Of a stretch of 64,000 bases of DNA, positions 15,753 through 24,666 are shown one piece after another. This DNA comes from Galbitalea sp036271875. Its GTDB lineage: Bacteria; Actinomycetota; Actinomycetes; Actinomycetales; Microbacteriaceae. The stretch's first letter is position 1; each line of letters begins with the position of its first letter. The notes under the pieces were generated by a model. That model made no database searches. It was given only the letters and a program-made list of their open reading frames with translations, and had not been told where the DNA came from. The translations under genes and the position numbers were made by a program. Where the stretch lies: contig DATAZU010000017.1 in NCBI GenBank assembly GCA_036271875.1, positions 181,466-245,465 of the forward strand, in the 5' to 3' direction.

Positions 15753-17177
15753 ATGAGCGAGACAACGACGGCACAGGGCTCGACAACAACACGAAACACG
15801 TCCACGGGACGTCTGCTGGCTGCGCTGCTGGTTGGCGGCATCACCGCCATCCTCGATACAACGATCGTCGCCATCGGACTCAAGACGATCGCCCACTCCC
15901 TGCACACATCGATCGCGACCATTCAGTGGGTCAGCACCGGATACCTTCTCGCTCTCGCGGTCGCCATCCCGCTCGTCAGCTGGGCTCAGTCGCGGCTCGG
16001 CGGAAAGCGGCTCTGGATGATCGCGCTCGGGCTCTTCCTCGTCGGCTCAGCGCTCTGCGCAACGGCGTGGAACGCGGACTCGCTGATCGCGTTCCGCATC
16101 ATCCAGGGTCTCGGTGGCGGCGCGATGCTGCCCTTGCTGACGACTCTCGCAATGCAGAGCGTCGACCAAACGAAGATCGCCCGCACAATGTCGACGGTCA
16201 CCGTCCCGATCGCCCTCGGACCTATCCTCGGCCCCGTCCTCGGCGGACTCGTGCTCAACTCCCTCAGCTGGCAGTGGCTGTTCCTGATCAATGTGCCGAT
16301 TGGCGCGGTCGGCCTCGTGCTCGCGTTCCTCTGGCTCCCGAAGGATGCGCCGGCAGCAGGCGCTCCCCGCACCAAGCTGGATGTCGTCGGTCTCGTCCTC
16401 ATCGCTCCCGCGCTTGCGGCTCTGCTCTATGGCCTCTCCAAGGCCAGCGCCGACGGAGGTTTCGGTAACGCCCACGTGTGGATTCCGGTGGTCGTCGGCG
16501 CCGTGCTTCTTGTGGCGTTCATCCTCTGGGCCATCCGCAAGCGCGGAGCGGCAATCATCGACATCGGGCTGCTCAAGGTTCGATCGGTGCGCTCGTCATC
16601 GACGGTCCTGGCTTTCCTGGGCGCGGCACTCTTTGCGAGCTCGTTCCTGCTGCCGCTGTTCTTCCAGATCCTGCGCGGAGACTCGGTGCTGGATGCCGGC
16701 CTGCTAATGATCCCGCAGGGCGTCGGGTCCCTTCTGGCCCGGTTCTTCGCAGGACGACTGGTCGAGCGCTTTGGTGCGCGATCCGTCGCAATCACCTGCT
16801 TCGTCCTGATCGCGCTCGCCACAATCCCCTTCGCATTCGCGGACACGACCACGAGCCTGTGGTACCTGGGGGCCGTGCTGTTCGTCCGAGGTATCGGCCT
16901 CGGCGCCGTATTCATCCCGGTCATGGCGGTCGCCTTCATCGATCTCCCGCGCTCAGACATGCCGCACGCGTCGGCCATCACCCGCATCGTTCAGCAGGTA
17001 GGCGGTGCGTTCGGAACCGCGCTCGTTGCGGTAGTGCTTGCAGGAGCGATCAGCTCGGGCGACCTGGTGCACGGATTCGATGTCGCGTTCTGGTGGACGA
17101 TCGCCATCACGGTCGCCGCCGCCGCCGTCGCGATCCTGCTCCCCGCGCGGCCTAAGGCCGCTCCGCTCGCCGCGTAG
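15753..17177 (+). CDS. MFS exporter, DHA2 (EmrB/QacA-like) family
   Basis: The 474-residue membrane protein has the 14-TM layout of drug:H+ antiporters, with the motif D-TIVAIGLKTIA in TM1 (about residues 37-50), the TM2 segment WVSTGYLLALAVAIPL, the loop SRLGGKRLW and a motif-C-like LGPILGPVLGG in TM5. GAGAGG precedes the ATG. It is divergent from a TetR repressor with paired operators. The substrate is unknown. Confidence 0.9.
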   Translation: MSETTTAQGSTTTRNTSTGRLLAALLVGGITAILDTTIVAIGLKTIAHSLHTSIATIQWVSTGYLLALAVAIPLVSWAQSRLGGKRLWMIALGLFLVGSALCATAWNADSLIAFRIIQGLGGGAMLPLLTTLAMQSVDQTKIARTMSTVTVPIALGPILGPVLGGLVLNSLSWQWLFLINVPIGAVGLVLAFLWLPKDAPAAGAPRTKLDVVGLVLIAPALAALLYGLSKASADGGFGNAHVWIPVVVGAVLLVAFILWAIRKRGAAIIDIGLLKVRSVRSSSTVLAFLGAALFASSFLLPLFFQILRGDSVLDAGLLMIPQGVGSLLARFFAGRLVERFGARSVAITCFVLIALATIPFAFADTTTSLWYLGAVLFVRGIGLGAVFIPVMAVAFIDLPRSDMPHASAITRIVQQVGGAFGTALVAVVLAGAISSGDLVHGFDVAFWWTIAITVAAAAVAILLPARPKAAPLAA

Positions 17178-17217
17178 TCAGTACGCTCGGTCACTGGACC
17201 GGCCGGTCTCGTCGGAA

Positions 17218-17577
17218 CTAACCGGGCACTTGCTCGATGGCGAAGTAGCGAGGTTGAGCCGAGTAGTTGGTGCGCAGGAACTCTTCGATGCTTACTGTCA
17301 GCATCACCATGGCCCCTTCCTCATCCGACAGCCGAGGATAAAACGCGCGTGCTTCGCGCCCGAGTGATGGCCATGTGGGAATGAGGCCTCTGTCATCGAC
17401 GTGAAGGCGCGCGGAGAATTCTGGGTCGTCGTCGAGATAGTCGATTTCGCCCAGCTCAAGGTCGATGTTCGCCCAGGCGGGACCTGCTGTGCGCGCGTAT
17501 TCCAGAAAACGGCGCGCGAAGCCGGGCGGGAAGTCCCCCGCCATTTCGCGACGGGTATCTCTCTTGGGCGGACGCAT
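17218..17577 (-). CDS. Conserved-looking hypothetical protein (119 aa)
   Basis: The ATG at 17577 is four bases after AGGTGA; the upstream GTG at 17598 lacks such a site. The protein is soluble and acidic, with a FARRFLEYARTAGPAWANIDLELGEI-like helical start and a central DDDPEFSARLHVDDRG segment. I recognise no family. It is downstream of, and in the same direction as, the MFS gene at 17612-19153, separated by the 34 bases before its start, so it may be co-transcribed. Confidence 0.55.
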   Translation of the reverse strand: MRPPKRDTRREMAGDFPPGFARRFLEYARTAGPAWANIDLELGEIDYLDDDPEFSARLHVDDRGLIPTWPSLGREARAFYPRLSDEEGAMVMLTVSIEEFLRTNYSAQPRYFAIEQVPG

Positions 17578-17611
17578 CTGTTCACCTAACGGGACCACAA
17601 GACGTGGAGAG

Positions 17612-19153
17612 TTATCCTATTGCGCCCCCCGCCGACGACGACTCCGGACGCCGTCGAGGAATGAGCGCCAGCGCGATTGCCACACCCGCCACTCCGACGC
17701 AGGCAGTCACGAGCAGCGATGCGTCCACTCCGTTCGTGAAGGCGAGCCGGACATCGCGAGCCAGGGATGCCGACCCGAGTTTGTTGGCAACGGCCACACC
17801 GCCGTAAACGCTCTGCCTCACGGCGGCAGCGGCGCTCGACGGCAGCTCGCCAAGATGGAGGTTCGCTCGATAGGTGCCGGCCAGGACGCTGCCGGCGACG
17901 GCGGTCCCGAACGGTCCTGCGGTCTTTTGGAAGGTCTGAACGATCGCGGATCCGATGCCGCTGCGCGCCTCCGAGAGCCTGGAGAGGGCTGCCGCGGTTC
18001 CCGCGGTCAGGGCAAGTCCCGATCCCGCGCACACCACAGCCATCCAGATCGCGACGAACTCGGTAGTGGAGTCGGTGCGCGTCGAGGTTCCGACGAATGC
18101 CGCCCCCGCCAGGATCACGAAGCCAATCGTCACAGTGAGCTTCGATCCAATCCGCCGAACGAGCCAGCCAGCGGGAAGTGCGCCGACGATCAGACCCCCG
18201 ACCAGTGGAAGCAGTCGCAACCCCGAACCGAACGCATCAACCCCGTGCACGGCCTGGAAGTACTGCGGCATGTTGAACAGCAGTCCGATCAGCCCGAGGC
18301 CGGCGAGTCCGCTTAGCACGGCGGGAACGGTGAAGGACCGCGAGCGCAGAAGATCAGGATCGACCATCGGCCGACCGCCGCGGGCTGCAAAGCGGCGTTC
18401 CCACAGGGCAAAGCCAACGAGCACGAGCACGCCACCCCCGATCAGAGCGATCGCGACGCCGTCGCTCCAGCCATTGCTGCCGGCACGGATGAGACCGTAG
18501 GTGACGGCGACCAGCCCCATGGTCGACAGCAGCACGCCAACCCAGTCCTGCGGCGCGCGTTCGGATGAACGCGACTCCGGAATCAGGATGATGCCGACGA
18601 CGAGACCGATCGCCACCACCGGCACGTTGATGAGGAACACCCAGCCCCACCAGAGGTGGGACAGCATCCATCCTCCGAGGATCGGCCCGAGAGGGAGAGC
18701 AAGGAAGTTCGCGGATTCGTACACGCCGACCGCTCGAGGCCGTTGCTTGTCGTCGAAGAGCACGACCAGCGCCGAGAAGGCCATCACGGTCACACCGGCT
18801 CCGGCCAGACCCATGAACAGTCGCGCGATGAGAAACACTGTCGGCGACCACGCCTCAGCGCACAGGATCGAGCCAAGACCGAAGATGACCAGCGAAACGA
18901 GGAGAACCTTCTTGCGCCCAAAGCGATCGCCGACGAGCCCGGCCGGCAGAACGCCGGCCGCCAACGTCAGTAGGTAGCCAGACTGAAACCACTCCAGATC
19001 AGACTCGGATGCCCCGAGCGCGTTACCCAGTGTCGGCAACGCGACGGAGAGAACAGTCCCATCCAGGCTCACGGCCAGCACGCAGAGACACACCGCCACC
19101 AGCGCCCACCATTTCTGGGCTGCGGTTCGATTTTGCGATACAACGTCACTCAT
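17612..19153 (-). CDS. MFS exporter, DHA2 (EmrB/QacA-like) family
   Basis: The predicted antiporter has 513 residues from the ATG at 19153 (a GTG at 19162 would overlap the operator). It shows the TM1 motif LDGTVLSVALPTLG, TM2 WFQSGYLLTLAAGVL, the loop motif GDRFGRKKV and LALPLGPILGGWML in TM5. The lack of a ribosome site fits leaderless translation. It is divergent from a TetR regulator at 19202, whose operator lies between them. The C-terminal part, including the GSAIVQTFQKTAGPFGTA segment, is family-typical. The substrate is unknown. Confidence 0.9.
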   Translation of the reverse strand: MSDVVSQNRTAAQKWWALVAVCLCVLAVSLDGTVLSVALPTLGNALGASESDLEWFQSGYLLTLAAGVLPAGLVGDRFGRKKVLLVSLVIFGLGSILCAEAWSPTVFLIARLFMGLAGAGVTVMAFSALVVLFDDKQRPRAVGVYESANFLALPLGPILGGWMLSHLWWGWVFLINVPVVAIGLVVGIILIPESRSSERAPQDWVGVLLSTMGLVAVTYGLIRAGSNGWSDGVAIALIGGGVLVLVGFALWERRFAARGGRPMVDPDLLRSRSFTVPAVLSGLAGLGLIGLLFNMPQYFQAVHGVDAFGSGLRLLPLVGGLIVGALPAGWLVRRIGSKLTVTIGFVILAGAAFVGTSTRTDSTTEFVAIWMAVVCAGSGLALTAGTAAALSRLSEARSGIGSAIVQTFQKTAGPFGTAVAGSVLAGTYRANLHLGELPSSAAAAVRQSVYGGVAVANKLGSASLARDVRLAFTNGVDASLLVTACVGVAGVAIALALIPRRRPESSSAGGAIG

Positions 19154-19155
19154 GT

Positions 19156-19168
19156 GATACACCGTATC
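19156..19168. promoter_or_regulatory. Candidate TetR operator between MFS and tetR
   Basis: GATAC-ACC-GTATC is a perfect inverted repeat placed three bases upstream of the MFS ATG and 33 bases upstream of the tetR GTG. The position would block expression of the exporter directly. Confidence 0.55.
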
Positions 19169-19201
19169 TTAACTCTGATCGGATTGCGATAAACTGAAGC
19201 C

Positions 19202-19792
19202 GTGGAGGCAACCACCGTCTGGGACCGTCCGGAGTCGTCGCGTCGCGTGACGCTCACGCGCGAGGCGATCGTCGCGACCGCGATCGATATCGCAGACCGG
19301 GAGAGCCTTGGTGCGGTCACCGTGCGAAGGCTGGCCGTCGAACTGGGCGCTCGGCCGATGAGCATCTACCTCTATGCCCGAATCGAATCCAAGGAAGAGC
19401 TTTACGACCTGCTGATCGATCAGGTGTGCGGCGAAATGCTTCTTGAGAACCTTCCGCGGGATTGGCGGCAGGCGCTCGTGACCGCCGCAACCGCCTATCG
19501 CACGGTACTGCTTCGCCATCCATGGTGGATCGAGCTCATCGGACGTGACGTCTCGATCGGGCCGAACGGCATCCGATATCGCGAGCAGATGCGCGGCGCC
19601 GTCACTTCGCTAAGCGCTAGCGACAGGACAAAGGAGTCGGTTGTCGTCTCGGTCGAGACCTACATGGTCGGCCACGTCGCGTTCGCGCTTGACGAGCGCA
19701 GCGCAGCGGTCGACGCGGATGGTTTGTTCGCGACCGGCCTGCGCTGGCTCATCAGCGGCATCGCATCCGATCTGGAGAAACCACGGGCCTAG
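19202..19792 (+). CDS. TetR-family transcriptional regulator
   Basis: The 196-residue protein carries the HTH VTVRRLAVELGARPMSIYLY at about residues 39-58 and a TetR_C-like ligand domain. The start is GTG with only weak ribosome-site complementarity. It is divergent from the DHA2 exporter at 17612-19153 and most likely represses it through the palindrome at 19156. Confidence 0.88.
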   Translation: MEATTVWDRPESSRRVTLTREAIVATAIDIADRESLGAVTVRRLAVELGARPMSIYLYARIESKEELYDLLIDQVCGEMLLENLPRDWRQALVTAATAYRTVLLRHPWWIELIGRDVSIGPNGIRYREQMRGAVTSLSASDRTKESVVVSVETYMVGHVAFALDERSAAVDADGLFATGLRWLISGIASDLEKPRA

Positions 19793-19807
19793 AGAGTTCG
19801 CCCATTG

Positions 19808-20233
19808 TTACCCCGCGAGCGAACTCACACACGCAGCAAGTCCGCGGGCCAGCGCCTCGCTGTCCTTCGGCGTCAGGCCCGAGAGCATTCGCTGTTCCAC
19901 CCCGCCTACGACTACCTGGGCGGCGTCGAGAGCGCTAATCCCCGCGGGGGTAAGCGCGGCGGGCAGAGCACGCCCGCTGTGAGCCCGAGTCGGCCGCGCG
20001 ACCAGCCCACGATCGATCAGTTGCTGCAACATCACGTTCATCGACTGACGAGTCACGAACGTGCGTCGGGCGAGAGCGGATGCCGAAATGCCGGAGTCGG
20101 CTCGCAGGTGAAACAGGCAGGAATAGTGAGACACCGTGAGCCCGAGCTCCCTGAGGGCTTCTTCCATCCGGACATGAAGAAGCGATTGCGCGTGCTTTAG
20201 GAGATATCCGACCTGTGGTGAATCGTTGCCCAT
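19808..20233 (-). CDS. MarR-family transcriptional regulator
   Basis: From the ATG at 20233 the product has 141 residues with the MarR layout: dimerisation helices at both ends, and a winged helix containing SASALARRTFVTRQSMNVML followed by IDRGLVARP. It is divergent from a VOC-fold gene at 20290, and its start codon overlaps an inverted repeat that is the likely operator. This suggests a two-gene response module for a reactive or aromatic compound. Confidence 0.88.
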   Translation of the reverse strand: MGNDSPQVGYLLKHAQSLLHVRMEEALRELGLTVSHYSCLFHLRADSGISASALARRTFVTRQSMNVMLQQLIDRGLVARPTRAHSGRALPAALTPAGISALDAAQVVVGGVEQRMLSGLTPKDSEALARGLAACVSSLAG

Positions 20234-20274
20234 GTCAGTATCCTCACATACACTCGCTTGTAAGGAAACTGACA
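20233..20274. promoter_or_regulatory. Candidate MarR operator
   Basis: Arms TGTCAGT (20233-20239) and ACTGACA (20268-20274) are perfectly complementary, with further partial symmetry inside (TATCCT against AAGGAAA). The element spans the whole promoter region between the MarR and VOC genes. Confidence 0.6.
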
Positions 20275-20289
20275 TAGAGGAGAATCATC

Positions 20290-20661
20290 ATGAGCGTCAC
20301 CGGCCCGGATTTCATCGCCCTCCAAGTGCGCGATCTCGAAAAGGCGGCGACCTTCTACGAGGAGGTCGTCGGGCTCACGCGTGCCGCGTTCTCGCCACCG
20401 CACGCGGTCGTCTTCGACACCCAGCCGACGTTCGCCGTCCGTGATCCCGCGCCGGGAGTCGACCTCGACGCTGGCCCGGCAGGTCTCGGGGTCGCGCTCT
20501 GGCTGCACGATCCGGATGCGGCAGTGCTTCACGACACCGTCGCGGCCGCGGGTGTCGTGGTAGTCCAGCCACCATTTGAGGGCCCGTTCGGCACGACGTT
20601 CGTATTTCAGGACCTCGATGGCTACCTGGTCACCGTCCACGATCGGGCCACGCGGGGATAG
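20290..20661 (+). CDS. VOC-family (glyoxalase/bleomycin resistance-like) protein
   Basis: The 123-residue protein starts FIALQVRDLEKAATFYEEVVGL, the first beta-alpha-beta of the vicinal-oxygen-chelate fold, and ends FVFQDLDGYLVTVHD, its last strand. Candidate metal ligands are not fully conserved, so it could be a binding protein instead of an enzyme. GGAGAATCATC precedes the ATG. It is divergent from and presumably controlled by the MarR regulator. Confidence 0.82.
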   Translation: MSVTGPDFIALQVRDLEKAATFYEEVVGLTRAAFSPPHAVVFDTQPTFAVRDPAPGVDLDAGPAGLGVALWLHDPDAAVLHDTVAAAGVVVVQPPFEGPFGTTFVFQDLDGYLVTVHDRATRG

Positions 20662-20750
20662 CCAGGCATGGCGCTTCCGCAATCCGCAACCCGTTGACCG
20701 CAGCGCGTCCGTCGCCCTAAACCGGAAGAAAGGAAAGGACGGTAGATGAC

Positions 20751-21098
20751 ATGGCGGTTCAGCTGAACCACGACGCGATGTCGCACGCGAAATCACTCAT
20801 TGGGAGCGGCGATGTGGTCAAGGACGAGAGGGACGCGTGGAGCGAGGATGCACCGTCGACCGAAGAGGCCAACACCTTCATTGAGAAGCACGGGATGGCC
20901 GAGTACGCGAAGTGGCACCTCGGCGAGGACACCTCCGAAAACAAGGAAAACAAGGGTCGCTACCTGTTTCCCTACGGTGACTTCGCGAAAGTGCATCGCT
21001 GCGCGGTGATCTCGGGCGAAAGCCGAGCCGGCCAGTACAACCACGCAACCATCGAGAGCGCGCTGAAGGCGATCCTCGAGCAAATCGACGGCGACTAA
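20751..21098 (+). CDS. Conserved hypothetical protein (115 aa)
   Basis: The product is a soluble acidic protein with the motif KGRYLFPYGDFAKVHRCAVI near residues 68-87 and SRAGQYNH shortly after. I recognise this pattern as a conserved uncharacterised family but cannot give a function. It is a stand-alone gene followed by a strong cruciform at 21116-21169. Confidence 0.72.
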   Translation: MAVQLNHDAMSHAKSLIGSGDVVKDERDAWSEDAPSTEEANTFIEKHGMAEYAKWHLGEDTSENKENKGRYLFPYGDFAKVHRCAVISGESRAGQYNHATIESALKAILEQIDGD

Positions 21099-21115
21099 GA
21101 CAGGGCGCGATGGCA

Positions 21116-21169
21116 CGTCCGTTTGGGGCGAGTTTGCCTGCGCGCAGGCTCATTTGCCCCAAACGGACG
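21116..21169. terminator. Bidirectional cruciform terminator
   Basis: Fourteen-base arms CGTCCGTTTGGGGC and GCCCCAAACGGACG enclose a second nested palindrome, GCCTGCGCGCAGGC (21136-21149). It lies between the convergent genes ending at 21098 and 21183 and is followed by ATTTTCC on the plus strand. Confidence 0.75.
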
Positions 21170-21182
21170 GATTTTCCGAGAC

Positions 21183-22091
21183 TCAGCCCCAGAACTCGGC
21201 GAGGTCTCCGGCGAGCGCCGCGCCCTGGGAATGGCCAGCACGAGCGGCGGGCAGACGTGTGCTCGGATCCATCATGTTCCCTCCGAACACGGCCAGCGAA
21301 TCGCTGTCGGGAAGCACCGTTTCAACGCGGCTGCCACCAGCACGCAGTTCGTTGACCTGCGCGGCAAGCTGCATGCCCCACTCCAGCGGATGCAGCGTCC
21401 GACCGCCGAGCGGGGACAGGACCAGCACCCGCTCGTAGCCGCTGGCAAGGTCAGCATTCTCGTTGCGGCGATAGCCTCCGTCGAGGAGACGTCGATCGCC
21501 GATCACGAACGGGGGCGCCCCAAAACCGTTCGAGGTGCTTGCGGCAACGGCGTCAATCAGGTCAACCCCGCTCTCACGATCGAGCACGACGCCCTCGCCG
21601 GAGTTGGCGTCGATCGCGGTGATCAGTACCCGACGGTCAGGCCAGGTCAACCCGGGCAGGCGCCCGGCAACGGTCGCTCGCCACTTCGCCGAGCCCGCCG
21701 GATCCTTGTCGCCCTCGAGCGTCGCCGCGCCGAGGCGACGACGCATGTCCGGTGCATCCCGAGCGGATGCGATGATCGCACTCAACTGGTCCAGGTGGCT
21801 GATCGTCGACGGTTGAGGCGCTGCGGAGGCCTGGTGGGTCCGCGCCGGTGGCACGGCGGCGAGGATGCTGGCAAACAGTTCGCCGGGACGCGTCGCGCTG
21901 GTGATCTGGGCAGCCGCCGTAGCGCCCGCTGACGTGCCGATGATCAGGTCGGCGTTGGTGACATCCAGCCCGGTGTCGAAGAGACCGGCGATGATGCCGA
22001 TCAGCCAGGCGTTGCCAGCGGATCCGCCCCCACCGAGGACGAGTGCGCGCTGGGTGGAGCCGGATGCGGGTGAAGAAGAGTGTGTGTTCAT
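21183..22091 (-). CDS. Patatin-like phospholipase / acyl hydrolase
   Basis: The 302-residue protein has the oxyanion motif LGGGGSAGNAW (about 19-29), the nucleophile elbow GTSAG (Ser at about 55), and the partner Asp in LLDGGYRRNENAD. These form the Ser-Asp dyad of patatin-like lipases such as RssA-type proteins. No signal peptide is visible, so it probably acts in the cytoplasm on membrane lipids. Upstream, a 19-codon ORF with a near-perfect ribosome site is read on the same strand. Confidence 0.9.
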   Translation of the reverse strand: MNTHSSSPASGSTQRALVLGGGGSAGNAWLIGIIAGLFDTGLDVTNADLIIGTSAGATAAAQITSATRPGELFASILAAVPPARTHQASAAPQPSTISHLDQLSAIIASARDAPDMRRRLGAATLEGDKDPAGSAKWRATVAGRLPGLTWPDRRVLITAIDANSGEGVVLDRESGVDLIDAVAASTSNGFGAPPFVIGDRRLLDGGYRRNENADLASGYERVLVLSPLGGRTLHPLEWGMQLAAQVNELRAGGSRVETVLPDSDSLAVFGGNMMDPSTRLPAARAGHSQGAALAGDLAEFWG

Positions 22092-22137
22092 GGGAGTCGC
22101 CTTTCGCGAATTGCCTGGTGGGCGCTCCCCGGAACGA

Positions 22138-22197
22138 CTATCTCAGTCGCTCGATCGCGTACTGCAGGGGAGCACCCGTTGCGGATACTGCGTTCAT
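22138..22197 (-). CDS. 19-residue leader-type ORF upstream of the patatin gene
   Basis: ATG at 22197 to TAG at 22138 encodes MNAVSATGAPLQYAIERLR. The ribosome site AGGAGGTGA (22203-22211 region) is a complete anti-16S match five bases from the ATG, one of the strongest in the window. The stop is 46 bases before the patatin start. It could be a regulatory leader peptide, a small functional peptide, or the 5' remnant of a lost gene. Confidence 0.5.
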   Translation of the reverse strand: MNAVSATGAPLQYAIERLR

Positions 22198-22349
22198 GGG
22201 TCTCACCTCCTGCCGTTAGATCACGATCGCGGGAACGCTATCACGTGGGCGATACAGCAGGCAATCTTGGCCGAGCAGGATCGGAGAAGCTTTCGGCGGC
22301 GCCCAACCCTAGAGTTGGGATCGCAGGCAATTCGTCGAAGGGACGTCCA

Positions 22350-22763
22350 TTGGCCACGCCAACACTGAGCAAAGAGGAACGGGCCGCCATGAAGGCGGCC
22401 ATGGCCGAGCGCAAGGCAGCGCAGGAAGGCGCGGACGCGGCCGCAGCGTGCGACGAGGCGATCGCCGCGATGACGGGCACGGATAAGGAGTTCGCGGAAG
22501 CGTTCCACGCACTCGTGAAAAGCAACACGTCACTGACCGCGAAGACCTGGTACGGGATGCCCGCATACTCGAACGCCGAGGGAAGAACGGTCGTCGCGTT
22601 CAAGCCTGCCGCAAAATTCAAACTGCGTTACGCGAGCATCGAATTCCAGCAGGATGCGAAGCTCGACGATGGAAACATCTGGCCCGTCTCCTGGGCGATC
22701 ATGAAGCTGACGGATGCCGACAAGCAGGCCATCGCCGCCATCCTGAAAACCGCCGCGGGGTAG
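22350..22763 (+). CDS. DUF1801 / YdhG-type small protein
   Basis: The TTG at 22350 follows GAAGGGA at six bases. The 137-residue product has a Lys/Ala-rich N-terminal helix and then the DUF1801-like pattern KTWYGMPAYS...VVAFKPAAKFKLRYASIEF. This belongs to the frataxin-like (CyaY/YjbR-type) fold group, sometimes called iron chaperone, though the biochemical role is not established. It is followed by an operator-rich region and an MFS gene. Confidence 0.75.
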   Translation: MATPTLSKEERAAMKAAMAERKAAQEGADAAAACDEAIAAMTGTDKEFAEAFHALVKSNTSLTAKTWYGMPAYSNAEGRTVVAFKPAAKFKLRYASIEFQQDAKLDDGNIWPVSWAIMKLTDADKQAIAAILKTAAG

Positions 22764-22772
22764 ACCCGGTTT

Positions 22773-22829
22773 CGAGACGCCGCGTCTCGTAATCTGCTAT
22801 TCTTTTCGAGACACCACGACTCGAAAAGA
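22773..22829. promoter_or_regulatory. Two inverted repeats upstream of an MFS/tetR operon
   Basis: CGAGACG-CCG-CGTCTCG (22773-22789) and TCTTTTCGAG / CTCGAAAAGA with a 9-base spacer (22801-22829) lie just before the MFS start at 22839. The second ends ten bases before the ATG. They are the likely binding sites of the TetR protein encoded as the second gene of the operon. Confidence 0.65.
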
Positions 22830-22838
22830 ACCTGAATC

Positions 22839-24116
22839 ATGACGGATGCCGCAACGGCGCCCGATCCCGAAATGCCGCGGCGCTTCGCCGGACTTCGGAA
22901 TCGCAACTCTCGCCCGTACCTCTTTGTTGCCGGCCTCTCGATGATGGCCGACAACAACGAGCACGTGATCACCTATTGGGTGCTCTGGCAGAAGTTCCAC
23001 TCGCCGGCGCTGGTTGGCTTCGAGGTGATCAGCCACTGGCTGCCGTTCCTCCTGCTCTCGGTCTGGTTCGGCAGCCTGGCTCAACGCTACGACTGCCGTC
23101 GCCTCATCCAGATCGCGCAGGGGCTGTTCATGCTGGTCTCGGTTGCGTGGGGAATCCTGTTTCTCACCGATTCGCTGCAGGTCTGGGAGGCATGCGTCCT
23201 CCTTGTCCTGCACGGTTGCGCCGGCGCACTCTGGGGCCCGGCCGAGCAGCTCATGCTGCACGACTTCGTCGATCGGCGCGACCTTCCGAGTGCCGTTCGG
23301 CTCAACGCGACCTTCCGGAGCCTCGGGATCCTCTTCGGGCCGGTAGTGGGCTCGGCGCTCCTGCTGGGGCTCGGTTCCACCTGGGGCATCTTCGCCAATG
23401 TGCTTTTCTATGTGCCCATGACGATCGTGATGGCGCGCACAAAGTTCACCGGCCACACCCGCGCTGATGCTGATGGTGACGGTGATGCGGTCGCGACTCC
23501 GCGGGTCGGCCTCGTTGGCTCGTTCCGCCTGCTCGCGGAGTTACGGAACAACCGACTGCTCGTCAGCATGATCGTTCTCGCCGGATTCGTCGCGATCACC
23601 ATCGGCGGAGCGCTCCAGGTTTCGATGCCAACGTTCGCGGGCGAACTCGGCGCTGGCACAGCCGGTCTCGCCTACGGCGTGCTCCTGCTGGCCAACGGGA
23701 TTGGCGGCGTCGTCGGCGGGTTCTTCCTCGAAGCGACCGGCGTGCTCAAGCCGACCGCGAGATCAGCGATCATCGCGACCATCGCGTTCGGCGCGATGAC
23801 CCTGGTCTTCGCGCTCACCCACAGCTACGCCGTCGCTCTCGCCGCTCTCGTGATCGGCGGTGTCGCGAATATCGCGTCCATGTCCATCACACAATCGATC
23901 GTCCAACTCCAGGCGCCGTCCGATGATCGCGGTCGCGTCTACGGGGTCTATGGCGTGTTCGCGAGCGGACTGCGCACGGGAAATGGCCTGACCCTCGGCA
24001 TCCTTGGCGCCATCCTCGGCATCCCGTATTCGATTGCCCTCTGCGCTGCCCTGCTCGTCATCGGAACGATCGTGCTTGGGCTGTACTCTCGGTCGGGAAG
24101 GCGGGCGCGTGAGTGA
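22839..24116 (+). CDS. MFS transporter (12-TM, enterobactin exporter-like)
   Basis: The 425-residue membrane protein has twelve predicted membrane segments. Its features resemble MFS_3/EntS-like exporters: FRSLGILFGPVVGSALL in TM5 and a long mid-protein loop rich in Asp (DADGDGDAVATP). It starts shortly after two inverted repeats, and its stop overlaps the GTG of the following TetR gene by eight bases, so exporter and regulator form one operon. The substrate is unknown. Confidence 0.85.
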   Translation: MTDAATAPDPEMPRRFAGLRNRNSRPYLFVAGLSMMADNNEHVITYWVLWQKFHSPALVGFEVISHWLPFLLLSVWFGSLAQRYDCRRLIQIAQGLFMLVSVAWGILFLTDSLQVWEACVLLVLHGCAGALWGPAEQLMLHDFVDRRDLPSAVRLNATFRSLGILFGPVVGSALLLGLGSTWGIFANVLFYVPMTIVMARTKFTGHTRADADGDGDAVATPRVGLVGSFRLLAELRNNRLLVSMIVLAGFVAITIGGALQVSMPTFAGELGAGTAGLAYGVLLLANGIGGVVGGFFLEATGVLKPTARSAIIATIAFGAMTLVFALTHSYAVALAALVIGGVANIASMSITQSIVQLQAPSDDRGRVYGVYGVFASGLRTGNGLTLGILGAILGIPYSIALCAALLVIGTIVLGLYSRSGRRARE

Positions 24117-24666
24117 GCAGCACGCCGTTGGGCGTCCTCGAAGCGATGCGGCACGGATGGCGGTCTTGCGCGCCGTCGACGATCTCCTCGTCGAGGAGGG
24201 ATACGCCGCCATGACCATGAAGGGCATCGCGGCGAGGGCCGGCGTGGGCAAGCAGACCGTGTATCGATGGTGGACCTCGAAGGCGGAGATCCTCCTCGAG
24301 GCAGTCATGCAGGATGCGCGGGAGGAGCTTGTCATCGAGCCCGAAGCGACGACGCCAAGGGACTTCGCTCGGTTCATCGAGGCCGTCCGGCTGTTCCTCA
24401 CCGAGTCTCACGCGGGCATCGCGTATCGCGCACTCGTCGGCGAGGCCCAGCACGACCAGCGGGTCGCGGAACTGCTCAGAGGCTCCGATGCCCTGGTCGT
24501 CGCCGCGAGACCTGTTCTCCAGCGCGCAATCGCGCGCGGTGACCTGTCGCGGGAGGTCGACCTGGCAAACGCTGCGGCCGACCTGCTCGGCCCCGTATTC
24601 TTCGGGGTGTTTACCGGGTCGGCTGCCGCACACCCAGCCCCGCGGCCGCATACGCGGCGTCGATGA
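24109..24666 (+). CDS. TetR-family transcriptional regulator
   Basis: The GTG at 24109 overlaps the MFS stop, indicating coupling; 185 residues. The HTH MTMKGIAARAGVGKQTVYRWW is at about residues 36-56 and the C-terminal domain resembles TetR_C_16-like proteins. It probably binds the inverted repeats at 22773-22829 to control its own operon. The 3' end overlaps the convergent oxidoreductase gene by 56 bases. Confidence 0.87.
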   Translation: MSEQHAVGRPRSDAARMAVLRAVDDLLVEEGYAAMTMKGIAARAGVGKQTVYRWWTSKAEILLEAVMQDAREELVIEPEATTPRDFARFIEAVRLFLTESHAGIAYRALVGEAQHDQRVAELLRGSDALVVAARPVLQRAIARGDLSREVDLANAAADLLGPVFFGVFTGSAAAHPAPRPHTRRR

